Part shown: piece by piece, positions 26,948 through 36,176 of the stretch
How the letters are laid out: each line of letters starts with the position of its first letter
How positions within the stretch are numbered: the stretch's first letter is position 1
Assembly: GCF_001969365.1 (NCBI RefSeq)
Contig: NZ_CP019312.1
Coordinates: 2,356,001-2,420,000 of the forward strand
DNA from: Tateyamaria omphalii
Lineage (GTDB): Bacteria; Pseudomonadota; Alphaproteobacteria; Rhodobacterales; Rhodobacteraceae
Direction of reading: 5' to 3'
Length of the DNA: 64,000 nt
Made by a program: the position numbers and the translations under genes
Notes under the pieces: model-generated
Databases searched by the model: none
What the model was told of the DNA's origin: nothing
Seen by the model: only the letters and a program-made list of their open reading frames with translations

Positions 26948-28658
26948 TCGCCACCCGCAGGGGATCCGCACCTTCTTCGGCCAGCACGGCATCCAGGCCG
27001 ACCTCCAACTTGCGGCGCATCCGGTCCGGGTCCGCCTCTCCATCGGTATCGGCAGGATCGACAAAACTCAGCGCGCGCATCCACTGGAACCGTGCCTCAC
27101 GCTCGCGACCCACAGCCCAATACACATCGCCCAGATGATCATTGACAACCGGATCAACGGGCATCAGCTCGACTGCGCGCTCCATATGCTCCACCGCTTC
27201 TTCGTAGCGGCCGAGCCGGTAAAGAACCCAGCCCAGACTGTCGACGATGTAACCGCTGTCAGGGCTGGCCGCGACGGCCTCCTCGATCATGGCCAGCGCC
27301 TCGTCCAGCTTGATCTGCTTCTCGACCAACGAATACCCAAGGTAGTTCAGCACCTGCGGCTGACCGGGGTTCAGTTCCAGCGCGCGACGGAAATCCGCCT
27401 CGGCCTGCGGCCATTCCTTCAACCGTTCATAGGAAATCGCGCGGGCATAGTGCAGGAACCAAGCGCCCCGCGCCTCGGGATCCGTCAGATCCAGCGCCCG
27501 CTCATAGGCGGCGACCGCCTCCTCAAACCGGCTCTGCTGGCGCAGCACATCGCCCAGCGTGGAATGGACAAGGGGCAGATCGCCAAAGCGCTTGGCCAAC
27601 TGCTCCAGCACCTCAATCGCCGCATCGGGCTTGCCGGATTCGCGCAGGGCCGCCGCCCGGCCCAATTCAGCGGCGTGGAAGGCCGGATGATCTGCAGGCA
27701 CCTGTTTGTAGGTGGCATTTGCCAGATCGTATTGTTCCAGCGTTTCCAACAGGTCCGCATTCAGCAGCAGCGCATCCACATGATCGGGGCGCAGATGACG
27801 GGCAAGGCGACCATAGAGCAGCGTGTAATCTGCCCCTGCATCCTGCCTCAAGGCCCCCGCAAGGGAATAGAAAACCTCTGCCATCCCATCGCGGGCAGAC
27901 GTGATATGGGTAAAGGCCAGCGTCTCCCCCGCCTCAAGCGCCAGGTGCATCGCATCCAGTTCCGGGTCCGTCACCGTGCCGAACGCCGCCTCGAGCGAGG
28001 CCGCCGCCTCGTCGTTCCGGCCAAGTTGCGACAGAACTTCGGCCCGCGCCATGGCCCCCCGACGCGTCTGTTGCAGCGGGCCCGACCCTTCGCTTTCAAA
28101 AATCTCGCTCGCTTCTTCGAACCGGCCCAGTCCCGCCAGCGCCATCGCCTTGTGATACATGGCAAATCCGCGCACGCCGCGCTGCTCGGACACCGCGTCA
28201 AAACCAGCCATCGCCTCGTCCACGCGGTCGGCACCCACCAGCGCCCAGGCGTTCAAAAGGCCATCGACCAGCGGGCCGATCCCCTGGGTGTCAACGTCGC
28301 GTGCGAGGTAGCCTTCGTAATCCTCCTGCGCCAGTATATCGGCGATGATGATCATGTGCGCGGCCTGGCTGCGCGCCTCGCTCGCTTCGATCTGTTGTGC
28401 GATGGGCAGGGCTCGATCAATGCGGCCCATCGCCATTTGGGCAATGACAGCATCTTCCATCAGTTCGACATTGCCGGGATCACGCGCCAAGGCTGCGGTG
28501 TAGTAGCGTGCGGCCGCCTCAAAATCGCTCGTGATCGCCGCCTGGCGCCCGGCGAGGTAGGCCCCCGCCACCGATTGGGCGGGCGCAACATGCGGAGCGG
28601 TCGCCAAGACGGCGGCGAGGGCGACACTGGACAAAAGCGATCTGATCAAGGGGTGCAC
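26937..28658 (-). CDS. Exported tetratricopeptide-repeat protein
   Basis: The 573-residue protein has a signal peptide (VHPLIRSLLSSVALAAVLATAPHVAPA) and many TPR units, clearest from about residue 370 (AAALRESGKPDAAIEVLEQL, SRFEEAVAAYERALDL, GRYEEAVEHMERAVELMP). The GTG at 28658 follows AAAAGG; an upstream ATG gives a poor signal. Such proteins scaffold periplasmic or outer-membrane complexes; the partner is unknown. It is the promoter-proximal gene of an operon with ispE, an association seen in related genomes. Confidence 0.85.
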   Translation of the reverse strand: MHPLIRSLLSSVALAAVLATAPHVAPAQSVAGAYLAGRQAAITSDFEAAARYYTAALARDPGNVELMEDAVIAQMAMGRIDRALPIAQQIEASEARSQAAHMIIIADILAQEDYEGYLARDVDTQGIGPLVDGLLNAWALVGADRVDEAMAGFDAVSEQRGVRGFAMYHKAMALAGLGRFEEASEIFESEGSGPLQQTRRGAMARAEVLSQLGRNDEAAASLEAAFGTVTDPELDAMHLALEAGETLAFTHITSARDGMAEVFYSLAGALRQDAGADYTLLYGRLARHLRPDHVDALLLNADLLETLEQYDLANATYKQVPADHPAFHAAELGRAAALRESGKPDAAIEVLEQLAKRFGDLPLVHSTLGDVLRQQSRFEEAVAAYERALDLTDPEARGAWFLHYARAISYERLKEWPQAEADFRRALELNPGQPQVLNYLGYSLVEKQIKLDEALAMIEEAVAASPDSGYIVDSLGWVLYRLGRYEEAVEHMERAVELMPVDPVVNDHLGDVYWAVGREREARFQWMRALSFVDPADTDGEADPDRMRRKLEVGLDAVLAEEGADPLRVANDD

Positions 28659-28743
28659 TGCCTTTTCTCTGTTTGCGTTAAAGGCTAGCACGTCTGGGCA
28701 TATGTGCAATCCGACCTCGCGAAATGGTCAGCAAATGCACGCC

Positions 28744-28778
28744 ATAAAAAAGGCCGGGCTATGCGGCCCGGCGTTTTC
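28744..28778 (-). terminator. Rho-independent terminator of the ETF-QO gene
   Basis: GCCGGGC and GCCCGGC form a 7-bp stem. On the minus strand the 3' arm is followed by TTTTTT, from the AAAAAA at 28746-28751. It lies about 30 bp after the ETF-QO stop. Confidence 0.8.
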
Positions 28779-28804
28779 TTCGTCATCTGGCAGATCGCGC
28801 CGCG

Positions 28805-30454
28805 TCACATGTTCGGATAGTTCGGCCCGTCTCCGCCCTGCGGCGTGGTCCAGTTGATGTTCTGGGCCGGATCCTTGATGTCACAGGTCTTGCAGTGCAC
28901 GCAGTTCTGGAAGTTGATGACAAAGCGCGTGTCCTTGCCCTCCTCCTCCACAAACTCATAGACCCCCGCAGGGCAATAGCGCGCCGACGGGCCCGCATAT
29001 TTCGGCAGGTTCTGCGCCACCGGGATCGCGGCATCCATGAGCTTCAAATGCGCAGGTTGGCTTTCCTCGTGATTGGTAAAGCTGAAGGACACGTTGGTCA
29101 GCCGGTCAAAGGACAGCGTGCCATCAGGCTTGGGATAGTCGATCGGCTTGTGCTTTGATGCCTCTTCGGTCGCATCAGCGTCGTTCTTGCCGTGTCCCAC
29201 GGTACCGAACAGCGAAAAGCCCATCGTGTTGGTCCACATGTCCAGACCACCCAGCACGAGGCTTGCCGTCAACCCGTATTTCGACCAGATCGGTTTTACA
29301 TTGCGCACCTTCTTCAGGTCCTTGCCGATGGGCCCGGTGCGCACCAGCGCTTCGTAGCCGTCCAGCTCGTCACCCGCGCGGCCCTCATTGATCGCGACAA
29401 ACGCGGCTTCGGCTGCGTGAATACCTGAAAGCATCGCGTTATGATTGCCCTTGATGCGTGGCACATTGACCATGCCCACCGAACACCCCAGCAGCGCCAC
29501 ACCGGGCGCCACCATCTTCGGCATCGACTGGTAGCCCCCCTCGGAAATGGCGCGCGCACCGTAAGCCACGCGCTTCCCGCCCTTCAGCAGGTCCGCCACC
29601 ATCGGATGATGCTTGAAGCGCTGGAACTCCATGTAGGGGAACAGATGCGGGTTCTTGTAGTTCAAATGGACCACAAAACCCACGTAAACCTGATTGTTCT
29701 CAAGGTGATAGATGAACGACCCACCCCCTGCATTGGATTCCAGCGGCCAGCCCATCGTGTGGGTGACCGAACCCTCGCGGTGCTTCTCGGGATCAATCTC
29801 CCAGATCTCTTTCATGCCCAGGCCGTATTTCTGCGGCTCCTTGCCCTTTGACAGGTCATACTTGGCGATGACCTCTTTCGACAGCGACCCACGCACACCT
29901 TCGGACAAGAAGACATACTTGCCGTGCAGTTCCATGCCCGGCTCGGTGTTCTCGCCAATCGAGCCGTCTTCTTCGAGACCAAAGACGCCAGCGACAACGC
30001 CCTTCACTTCGCCATTGTCACCATAGACCAACTCGGAACAGGCCATGCCGGGAAAGATTTCAACACCCATTTCCTCGGCCTGCTCGGCCATCCAGCGGCA
30101 CACATTGCCCATGGACACGATGTAATTGCCGTGGTTGTTCATCAGCGGCGGCATGGGCAAGTTGGGGATACGAACCTGCCCCGCCTCCCCCAGCATGTAG
30201 AAGTTGTCGTCCTTCACGGGCACGTTCAGCGGCGCGCCCTTCTCTTTCCAATCCGGGATCAATGTGTCCAGCCCCACCGGATCCAGCACCGCGCCCGAAA
30301 GAATATGCGCCCCCACCTCGGATCCCTTCTCAAGGACCACGACATTCAGATCAGCATCCAACTGCTTGAGGCGAATGGCAGCCGACAGACCGGCAGGGCC
30401 CGCCCCCACGATCACCACGTCATATTCCATCGCTTCGCGTTCAATCTCGGCCAT
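28805..30454 (-). CDS. Electron transfer flavoprotein-ubiquinone oxidoreductase
   Basis: The 549-residue protein has the FAD-binding motif VVIVGAGPAGLSAAIRLKQ at about residues 12-30 and the ETF-QO body (LLGCSVGMVNVPRIKGNHNAMLSGIHAAEA). A C-terminal 4Fe-4S ferredoxin site has the ligands CPAGVYEF and CVHCKTCDIKDP. It passes electrons from ETF, reduced by acyl-CoA and dimethylglycine/sarcosine-type dehydrogenases, to ubiquinone at the inner membrane. ATG 30454 is preceded by GAGGGAG. It is monocistronic with a terminator. The acyl-CoA dehydrogenase at 41.7 kb is a likely electron source. Confidence 0.95.
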   Translation of the reverse strand: MAEIEREAMEYDVVIVGAGPAGLSAAIRLKQLDADLNVVVLEKGSEVGAHILSGAVLDPVGLDTLIPDWKEKGAPLNVPVKDDNFYMLGEAGQVRIPNLPMPPLMNNHGNYIVSMGNVCRWMAEQAEEMGVEIFPGMACSELVYGDNGEVKGVVAGVFGLEEDGSIGENTEPGMELHGKYVFLSEGVRGSLSKEVIAKYDLSKGKEPQKYGLGMKEIWEIDPEKHREGSVTHTMGWPLESNAGGGSFIYHLENNQVYVGFVVHLNYKNPHLFPYMEFQRFKHHPMVADLLKGGKRVAYGARAISEGGYQSMPKMVAPGVALLGCSVGMVNVPRIKGNHNAMLSGIHAAEAAFVAINEGRAGDELDGYEALVRTGPIGKDLKKVRNVKPIWSKYGLTASLVLGGLDMWTNTMGFSLFGTVGHGKNDADATEEASKHKPIDYPKPDGTLSFDRLTNVSFSFTNHEESQPAHLKLMDAAIPVAQNLPKYAGPSARYCPAGVYEFVEEEGKDTRFVINFQNCVHCKTCDIKDPAQNINWTTPQGGDGPNYPNM

Positions 30455-30601
30455 CCGGCGGCTCCCTCTTACTCCCGGCGCGTGACGCGCAAATTTCATC
30501 GTCGCTACCCTTTAGATAGGGCTTTCGCAATGTGGTGAACTGTCCCCATGAAAAAATCTATCAAAAATTCACGAAACGACGACACGTTACGCAAAATAAC
30601 G

Positions 30602-31066
30602 TCACGACGTGACATCTGACGGGCGATCGCCCAGCAGATATCGCGGCCCTTGCCCCTTCTCGGCTGCGGCATCGCGCGGATTATACAGCGCGCAAGCCTC
30701 CAGACTCAGACACCCACACCCGATACAGCCATCCAGCGTATCGCGCAGCTTCTCCAGCCGCGCGATACGCGCGTTCAGACCGTCCCGAAACTCCGTGCTG
30801 ATGCGCGCCCAGTCCCGCTTGTTGGGGGCACGGTGGCGGGGCAACAGATCCAGCTCGGCCTTGATCTGGGCCAGCGTGAACCCGAACTGCTGGGCAACCA
30901 TGATGAAACTCAGGCGCCGAATGTCCGCCCGCTGAAACCGCCGCCGCCCCGACGCGTTGCGCCACGGGGCCACCAGCCCCTCGTCTTCGTAATACCGGAT
31001 CGCCGAGACCGCCAAACCGGTCCGCTCCGCAATCTCTCCAATGCTCAACCCGTCCGACGGCGCCAT
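30602..31066 (-). CDS. soxR: Redox-sensitive MerR-family activator SoxR
   Basis: The 154-residue MerR-family protein has an N-terminal winged helix (LSIGEIAERTGLAVSAIRYYEDEGL), a dimerisation helix and the [2Fe-2S] site C114-x2-C117-x-C119-x5-C125 (CIGCGCLSLEAC), diagnostic of SoxR. It senses redox-cycling compounds or superoxide and activates divergent promoters with long spacers. The SoxR box at 31080-31101 lies between it and the divergent VOC gene. Palindromes at 30585-30613 overlap the stop codon and may end its transcript. Confidence 0.94.
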   Translation of the reverse strand: MAPSDGLSIGEIAERTGLAVSAIRYYEDEGLVAPWRNASGRRRFQRADIRRLSFIMVAQQFGFTLAQIKAELDLLPRHRAPNKRDWARISTEFRDGLNARIARLEKLRDTLDGCIGCGCLSLEACALYNPRDAAAEKGQGPRYLLGDRPSDVTS

Positions 31067-31079
31067 GAAAAAACCTCTT

Positions 31080-31101
31080 GACCTCAAGTTGACTTGAGGT
31101 C
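31080..31101. promoter_or_regulatory. SoxR box between soxR and the VOC gene
   Basis: GACCTCAAGTT followed by GACTTGAGGTC is a near-perfect dyad matching the E. coli soxS SoxR box core (CCTCAAGTT/AACTTGAGG). It sits 13 bp upstream of the soxR start and 56 bp before the VOC start, as expected for an operator embedded in the target promoter. Confidence 0.9.
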
Positions 31102-31157
31102 GCAGGATGCCCTCACCGACGACCGAAGGAAAGGTCAAATGAAGAAAGGACCCGACA

Positions 31158-31538
31158 ATGCCCGCGATGCTCGAACACACCAATCTCACCGTCTCGAATC
31201 CCGATACAACCGCCGCATGGATGTGCGACCTCTTTGGCTGGCACATCCGGTGGGCCGGCAACGCGATGGAGGTCGGGCGCACCGTCCACGTCGGAACGGA
31301 CAAACACTATCTCGCGCTCTACACCCAGGACGCGGCGACAAAGGGCCATGAAAGCTCCTACGCCACCATCGGCGGTCTGAACCACATCGCCATCGTCACT
31401 GACGACCTCGAAGGGATCGAGGCGGCGGCCCGCGCCCGCGGCTTCCGGGTCGGCCAGCACCACGACTACGAACCGGGCCGACGCTTCTATTTCCACGACG
31501 CCGACAATATCGAGTTCGAAGTGGTGCAATACGACTAA
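31158..31538 (+). CDS. VOC (glyoxalase/bleomycin-resistance) family protein
   Basis: The 126-residue protein has two beta-alpha-beta-beta-beta modules. Likely metal ligands are His in LEHTNLTV, the middle His in [15 protein letters not shown], and the C-terminal Glu in NIEFEVVQY. The family includes glyoxalase I, dioxygenases and antibiotic-binding proteins; substrate here is unknown. AGAAAGGAC precedes the ATG. The SoxR box upstream implies induction by redox-cycling compounds. Confidence 0.87.
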   Translation: MPAMLEHTNLTVSNPDTTAAWMCDLFGWHIRWAGNAMEVGRTVHVGTDKHYLALYTQDAATKGHESSYATIGGLNHIAIVTDDLEGIEAAARARGFRVGQHHDYEPGRRFYFHDADNIEFEVVQYD

Positions 31539-31569
31539 CCCTTCATTGTTCGAAAAATATGCCGGGGGG
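31539..31569 (+). repeat. Dispersed intergenic motif (CCCTTCATTGTTC...ATATGC), copy 1
   Basis: The stretch starting CCCTTCATTGTTC and ending ATATGCCGGGGGG directly follows the VOC stop. A second copy sharing CCCTTCATTGTTC and AAATATGC lies at 53109-53133. The rest of the gap to greA (to 31698) holds no gene I can support. Confidence 0.5.
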
Positions 31570-31698
31570 AGTCGCGCCAGCGACGGGGGCTGGCCCCCAT
31601 ACCCCCTTGCAATCCCCCGCTTCATTGGGTCAGTTAATCCCCATCGCAATGAACGGCGGCTCCAACGCGGGCCGCCGCATGTTCTTAGGACGACGCCG

Positions 31699-32169
31699 AT
31701 GGAAAAGATCCCGATGACCCGCGCCGGTGCCACCGCACTGGAAACGGAACTCAAGCACCTCAAGACCGAGGAACGCCCCGCCATCATCAAGGCGATTGCA
31801 GAGGCGCGCGAACATGGCGACCTGTCCGAGAACGCCGAATACCACTCGGCCAAGGAAAAGCAGTCCTTCATCGAAGGGCGGATCAAGGAGCTTGAAGGCG
31901 TCATTTCGCTGGCCGAGGTGATCGACCCGGCCAAGCTGTCGGGCGCCATCAAGTTCGGCGCCACCGTGACGCTGGTGGACGAGGACACGGACGAGGAAAA
32001 GACCTACCAGATCGTCGGCGAATACGAGGCCAACATCGAAAAGGGCCTTTTGAACATAAAATCGCCCATCGCGCGGGCGCTGATCGGCAAGGAAGAGGGC
32101 GACAGCGTCGAGGTGCGGACACCCGGCGGTGAAAAGGGCTATGAAGTCCTGAAAATCAGCTATAGCTGA
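31699..32169 (+). CDS. greA: Transcription elongation factor GreA
   Basis: The 156-residue protein matches GreA: an N-terminal coiled coil ([41 protein letters not shown]) with the tip acidic residues, and a C-terminal FKBP-like domain ([17 protein letters not shown]). It stimulates cleavage of backtracked transcripts by RNA polymerase. The ATG at 31699 follows TTAGGACG; the longer frame upstream is not GreA-like. It lies 4 bp from the next gene. Confidence 0.94.
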   Translation: MEKIPMTRAGATALETELKHLKTEERPAIIKAIAEAREHGDLSENAEYHSAKEKQSFIEGRIKELEGVISLAEVIDPAKLSGAIKFGATVTLVDEDTDEEKTYQIVGEYEANIEKGLLNIKSPIARALIGKEEGDSVEVRTPGGEKGYEVLKISYS

Positions 32170-32173
32170 GGCC

Positions 32174-33184
32174 ATGGCCGAGAAGCCCGAACCACAATCG
32201 CGCCCCACCCCTCTGGGCATCTACGACAAACCCAGCGCCGAAGGTGTCACGGGGATCGAGATCGCAGCCCTGATCCTGACCGCCATCTGGCTGGTCGGGG
32301 CGGCAGCGTATTTCCTGCTGGCGGGCGATGATCCGACGGGCACGGGCGAGGGCCTGCGCTTTCTGATCACCATGCTCGCCATCTTCATGCCGGTGGCGAT
32401 GATCTGGGTCGCGGCAACCGCCGCCCGCTCCAGCAAGGTGATGCGAGAGGAAAGCCAGCGGCTACAGACCGCCATTGACGCGATCCGGCAGGCCTATATC
32501 GCCCAGAACCAGGGCCGCAACGTGGCCGATGAGCCGTCGGTCGCCCGTAAGCTGGACGAGATTGCAGCCGCCACGCGCAAGACCGAAAGCGCGCTCGCCA
32601 CCTTCCAAAGCCGCCGCGACCAGGCCCCCGCCCCGCAGCAAGTGGCCGCGCCCGAACCAACGGGCGACCAGCCCGCGCTCGCTCTCGGCACCAGCGCCGA
32701 AGACATCGCGCCGCCGCTCGCGGCCGAGGATTTCATCCGCGCCCTCAACTTCCCCGAAACCGCCGAAGATGAGGAAGGGTTCGCCGCGCTGCGCAAGGCG
32801 ATGAAGGATCGCACGACCGCGCAACTGGTGCAGGCGGCCCAGGACATTCTGACCCTGCTCAGCCAGGACGGCATCTATATGGACGACCTGCGCCCCGACC
32901 GCGCCCGGCCCGAGGTCTGGCGCCAGTTTGCCCAGGGCGCGCGGGGCCGTGCCGTCGCCGCCTTGGGCGGTGTCCGCGACCGGTCCTCGCTCGCTCTGTC
33001 GGCGGGCCGGATGAAACAGGACCCGATCTTCCGCGACGCCGCCCACCACTTCCTGCGCCGCTTCGACCAAACGGTGTCAGCCTTCACAGAAACGGCCACA
33101 GATGCCGAAATCTCAGCGCTCAGCGATACCCGCACCGCTCGCGCCTTCATGCTCTTGGGACGCGTTGCCGGTACCTTCGACTAG
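32174..33184 (+). CDS. Conserved membrane protein, unknown function
   Basis: The 336-residue protein has a short cytoplasmic N-terminus and two membrane helices (about residues 29-49 and 62-84). A coiled-coil-like stretch follows (85-140), then a Pro/Ala-rich linker (about 150-185) and a helical C-terminal domain (EDFIRALNFPETAEDEEGF, HHFLRRFDQTVSAF). No enzyme motif is visible. It follows greA by four bases, so the two are probably cotranscribed. I do not recognise a characterised family. Confidence 0.7.
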   Translation: MAEKPEPQSRPTPLGIYDKPSAEGVTGIEIAALILTAIWLVGAAAYFLLAGDDPTGTGEGLRFLITMLAIFMPVAMIWVAATAARSSKVMREESQRLQTAIDAIRQAYIAQNQGRNVADEPSVARKLDEIAAATRKTESALATFQSRRDQAPAPQQVAAPEPTGDQPALALGTSAEDIAPPLAAEDFIRALNFPETAEDEEGFAALRKAMKDRTTAQLVQAAQDILTLLSQDGIYMDDLRPDRARPEVWRQFAQGARGRAVAALGGVRDRSSLALSAGRMKQDPIFRDAAHHFLRRFDQTVSAFTETATDAEISALSDTRTARAFMLLGRVAGTFD

Positions 33185-33433
33185 GGTTGTTTCCAGCCCG
33201 AAAGGCGCCACAGACGTCAAATCTGCGGTGTAAACGGGGCTCACCCGCGCCAATCAGGTTCAGTTTTCAAACAATCCCAGCCGCCAGCAGACGTGACGTC
33301 GGCCCATCACCAACGTGTCAGGCATTCGACCCAATTCCGATTTAAGATATTGTTTTTATTTGATTTTCTTGACATTCTCCAAAGAATTCTGGATGCCTGT
33401 CAAAACAACTCCGGGGCGCAAAAGGCCCGCGCC

Positions 33434-34030
33434 TCAAAGCGGCACATGCAGCAGTCCACGCGCTCCGACCGAGTCGAACAGACGCTGGGCAATATCTTCG
33501 GCCAACAAAATCGCGTCAGGATGGTCATGCAGCACAACGCTCGCAGGCATCGACGGATAATCCGCCTCGCGCGGCAATTGTACCAGAAGCACCCCGCCCG
33601 CGCGGTGGACGGCCTCGGCCCCTGCAGTCCCGTCATTCAGGTTGCCCGACAGCACCACCGCCACCGTCCCCGTCCCGTAATGCTCCGCCGCGCTGCGAAA
33701 TAGCAGATCGACCGAAGGTTGGAAGCGCGCCGCATCAGGCAAGCGGCCCAACCGGAGCACGCGGCCCTCGATCCGCGTGTGTTCCCCGCCGGGACAGACC
33801 GCGATCACCCCCGGCTCCAGCGCCTGCCCGTCCGTCGCCTTCTGCACCGGCAGCGACGCTGTGCGGGTCAGAACCTCGGTCAATTGGCTGAGATGGCCGC
33901 CGTGGATCGCGACAACAACGGGGGCGTTCAGATTGCGTGGAAGGACACTCAGTACCTCGCACATGGGTTTCAGACCCCCTGCCGATGCGCCGATGACGAT
34001 GATGTACTCTGGATCAGGCGCCTGGGTCAT
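33434..34030 (-). CDS. CheB-type methylesterase domain protein
   Basis: The 198-residue protein is a lone CheB catalytic domain with its probable triad: S16 in IGASAGG, H43 in VAIHGGH and D133 in LSGNLNDGT. It lacks the N-terminal receiver domain of chemotaxis CheB. Such free-standing domains deamidate or demethylate chemoreceptors or occur in unknown signalling systems; no other chemotaxis gene is nearby. The 249 bp downstream (33185-33433) contain AT-rich sequence but no gene I can support. Confidence 0.82.
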   Translation of the reverse strand: MTQAPDPEYIIVIGASAGGLKPMCEVLSVLPRNLNAPVVVAIHGGHLSQLTEVLTRTASLPVQKATDGQALEPGVIAVCPGGEHTRIEGRVLRLGRLPDAARFQPSVDLLFRSAAEHYGTGTVAVVLSGNLNDGTAGAEAVHRAGGVLLVQLPREADYPSMPASVVLHDHPDAILLAEDIAQRLFDSVGARGLLHVPL

Positions 34031-34069
34031 GTCGTGGACACATAGGCGGTTGTGCGCCGATTGCCACGA

Positions 34070-35314
34070 TTAAGCGCCGAAACCGCCCCAGGGAATGAAA
34101 CGCACCATGTCTCCCTGCGCGACACTCATCGCCTCGTCCGGCAACTCGACCAGGCCCTCCGCCCAGCTGAGCCCACTGATCCGCCCGGACCCTTCGGAGG
34201 CAAAGACCTCGACCCGCCCACCCCGGATCCGCGCCCGCAAGAACTCGCGCCGTCCGGCTTTCTTCGCCTTGGAAAACGCCGCGGGGACCATGAAACCTTC
34301 CGGCTCCGCCCACGCAGCCCCAGCGAGCGTGGCCAGCGCAGGCGCGCCAAAGACCAGCGTACAAACCATCGCCGCCACCGGGTTGCCCGGCAGCCCGAAC
34401 ACCGGCTTGCCTTGCCATATCCCCAACGCCAGTGGCCGTCCCGGCTTGATCGCGATGCGCCAGAGCGCCATGGCGCCCGCCTCGTTCAACAAGGCCGAGA
34501 CATGGTCCGCATCCCCCGCCGATGCGCCGCCACTGGTGAATATCACATCCGCTTTGGTGGCCGCCTCATCCAACCGCGCGCGCAAGGCGTCGCGGTCGTC
34601 GGGTACGGGTCCAAGGTCGATGGGCACGTGCCCCAAACGGGTGATCAATCCGCGCAGCATCGGCCGGTTCGAATCGTAGATCTGGCCCGGCCCTGCATCC
34701 TCGCCGGGCTGCACCAACTCGTCGCCCGTGGACAGGATCCCGACCCGCAAGGGGCGGCGCGTTTCGACATTTTGCACACCCACAGCGGAGAGCAGCGCGA
34801 GGTCGGCGGCAGTCAGTTTGCGGCCCGCTTTCGCGATCACATCGCCAACGTTCACGTCCTCGCCTGCCTTGCGGGTGTTGGCGCCTTGCTTGATCGGGCC
34901 GCTGAAGTGGATGGCGCCGTCGCGCAGCTCCACATCCTCTTGCAGGATGACGGTGTCGACGCCCGGTGGTAAGGCGGCGCCGGTCAGGATGCGGATGGCT
35001 GTCCCCGCGGGGACACTTGTGTCGGGGGTCGCTCCGGCGGGCATATGTTGCGCGACAAGCGGGATGTGGTGGTCTCCTTCCCCGCGTCCGTTAAGGAAAC
35101 CGTAACCATCCACGGCCGTGTTGGGCAGCGGGGGATGGGCACGCGGGGCGGTGATGTCAGCGGCAAGGATGCGGTCGAGCGCGCCTGCCACGGGCAGTGT
35201 TTCGGTGCCCACCACGCAGGACAGGCGGCTGCGCAGGTCGGCCAAAGCGTCGTCTACCGGGGTCCAGTGCACGCCGGGCGGCAGGGCGAAACAGTCGTTC
35301 TTAAGCGGCGGCAT
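34070..35314 (-). CDS. moeA: Molybdopterin molybdenumtransferase MoeA
   Basis: The 414-residue protein has the MoeA domain order: N-terminal [38 protein letters not shown], the MoCF-like domain [13 protein letters not shown] and [25 protein letters not shown], and a C-terminal beta domain. It inserts molybdate into adenylated molybdopterin. ATG 35314 follows CGGAGG and overlaps the upstream gene's end by 14 bp. It is the last gene of the operon fdhD-mobA-mobB-unknown-moeA. Confidence 0.94.
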   Translation of the reverse strand: MPPLKNDCFALPPGVHWTPVDDALADLRSRLSCVVGTETLPVAGALDRILAADITAPRAHPPLPNTAVDGYGFLNGRGEGDHHIPLVAQHMPAGATPDTSVPAGTAIRILTGAALPPGVDTVILQEDVELRDGAIHFSGPIKQGANTRKAGEDVNVGDVIAKAGRKLTAADLALLSAVGVQNVETRRPLRVGILSTGDELVQPGEDAGPGQIYDSNRPMLRGLITRLGHVPIDLGPVPDDRDALRARLDEAATKADVIFTSGGASAGDADHVSALLNEAGAMALWRIAIKPGRPLALGIWQGKPVFGLPGNPVAAMVCTLVFGAPALATLAGAAWAEPEGFMVPAAFSKAKKAGRREFLRARIRGGRVEVFASEGSGRISGLSWAEGLVELPDEAMSVAQGDMVRFIPWGGFGA

Positions 35315-36176
35315 CGGTGTCCTCCGCGTATGAAACGAGAGTGGCATTGTGACCTGCACCCAGAATCCAAGCCTCTTCGCGGGCGGCATCGGGAAGGTCG
35401 GTCATCCACGCCAGCAAGGTTGCAGCAGGCAAGCGCGAGAGGGCGGTTGCAAGGAGTCGGACTTGGACCGCGTCGCGGATCGCATCGGTTTGTGCGGCTT
35501 TGACGGCGGGTTCGATGAGGCCGGGCCAGATTTCGGCCAGGACCACGGGCGCGTCTGTCCAGTCTTCAAACGGCCAGACGGCCACATTTGGGCGGGCACG
35601 GAGGCGGTTGAGCGTGGGCAGGCCCATAAGGATTTGACCGCCGACGGTGGGGGGAAAGGCAAGTTGGAAACAGCTGGAGGCGGCCTTGGCCGCGAGATCG
35701 CAGGCGCGGCGTTCGGGCACCGTGTCGTAGACGATCCCTGCTTTGCGGTAGGGCACACCGGGCCAGTCCGTCTGGTTGGGTTTGCCCCAGAGCGGGCCAG
35801 GGCCGTCGAACTTGTCGTTCATCTCTTCGGCCACCGCGTAACGGTTGTTGGACCCGTCCGGGGCGTCGGTGATGCGTGCGCTGATCCAGTCCCAGAGGGC
35901 GAAGGGATCGTCGCTGCCCGTGATCTGGCGGGCGAGGCCACGCGGGTAGCCGAATGGGAAGTCGAAGGTCAGCAGCAACCGGCGGCCTGCTGCGACTTCG
36001 TCTTCGATGATCTGGGTGATCTGCGCTTCGGCCTCTTGCCGTGACCGGCAGTAGATCGGGGCGTCGGCCACCCCGCTGCGTGCGATGCCCAACCAGATAG
36101 CGTCCTTGCTGGGCCTTGCGGGGCGGCGTTTGCCTGCGGACCAGTCGGCGACAAGGATGGTGTCGAACGACGTCAA
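35301..36176 (-). CDS. Conserved protein in the molybdenum-cofactor operon, possibly RNase H-fold
   Basis: The 291-residue soluble protein starts [16 protein letters not shown] and later has [14 protein letters not shown]. These acidic strand ends recall DUF429-type RNase H folds (inference from pattern). WPFEDW and [21 protein letters not shown] are other conserved-looking blocks. Homologues in related genomes have been labelled as molybdopterin-guanine dinucleotide synthesis proteins only from context. It overlaps mobB by 4 bp and moeA by 14 bp, so it is made with cofactor enzymes. Its biochemical role is unknown. Confidence 0.7.
   Translation of the reverse strand: MTSFDTILVADWSAGKRRPARPSKDAIWLGIARSGVADAPIYCRSRQEAEAQITQIIEDEVAAGRRLLLTFDFPFGYPRGLARQITGSDDPFALWDWISARITDAPDGSNNRYAVAEEMNDKFDGPGPLWGKPNQTDWPGVPYRKAGIVYDTVPERRACDLAAKAASSCFQLAFPPTVGGQILMGLPTLNRLRARPNVAVWPFEDWTDAPVVLAEIWPGLIEPAVKAAQTDAIRDAVQVRLLATALSRLPAATLLAWMTDLPDAAREEAWILGAGHNATLVSYAEDTDAAA

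Noticed and set aside
26913..28688. 591-codon open frame antisense to the TPR gene
   Set aside because: It is a shadow; the opposite strand has a signal peptide, TPR units and a ribosome-binding site.
33185..33433. Promoter or small RNA in the AT-rich gap
   Set aside because: A TTGACA is visible on the plus strand near 33369 but no matching -10 lies at a proper distance, and no terminator follows.
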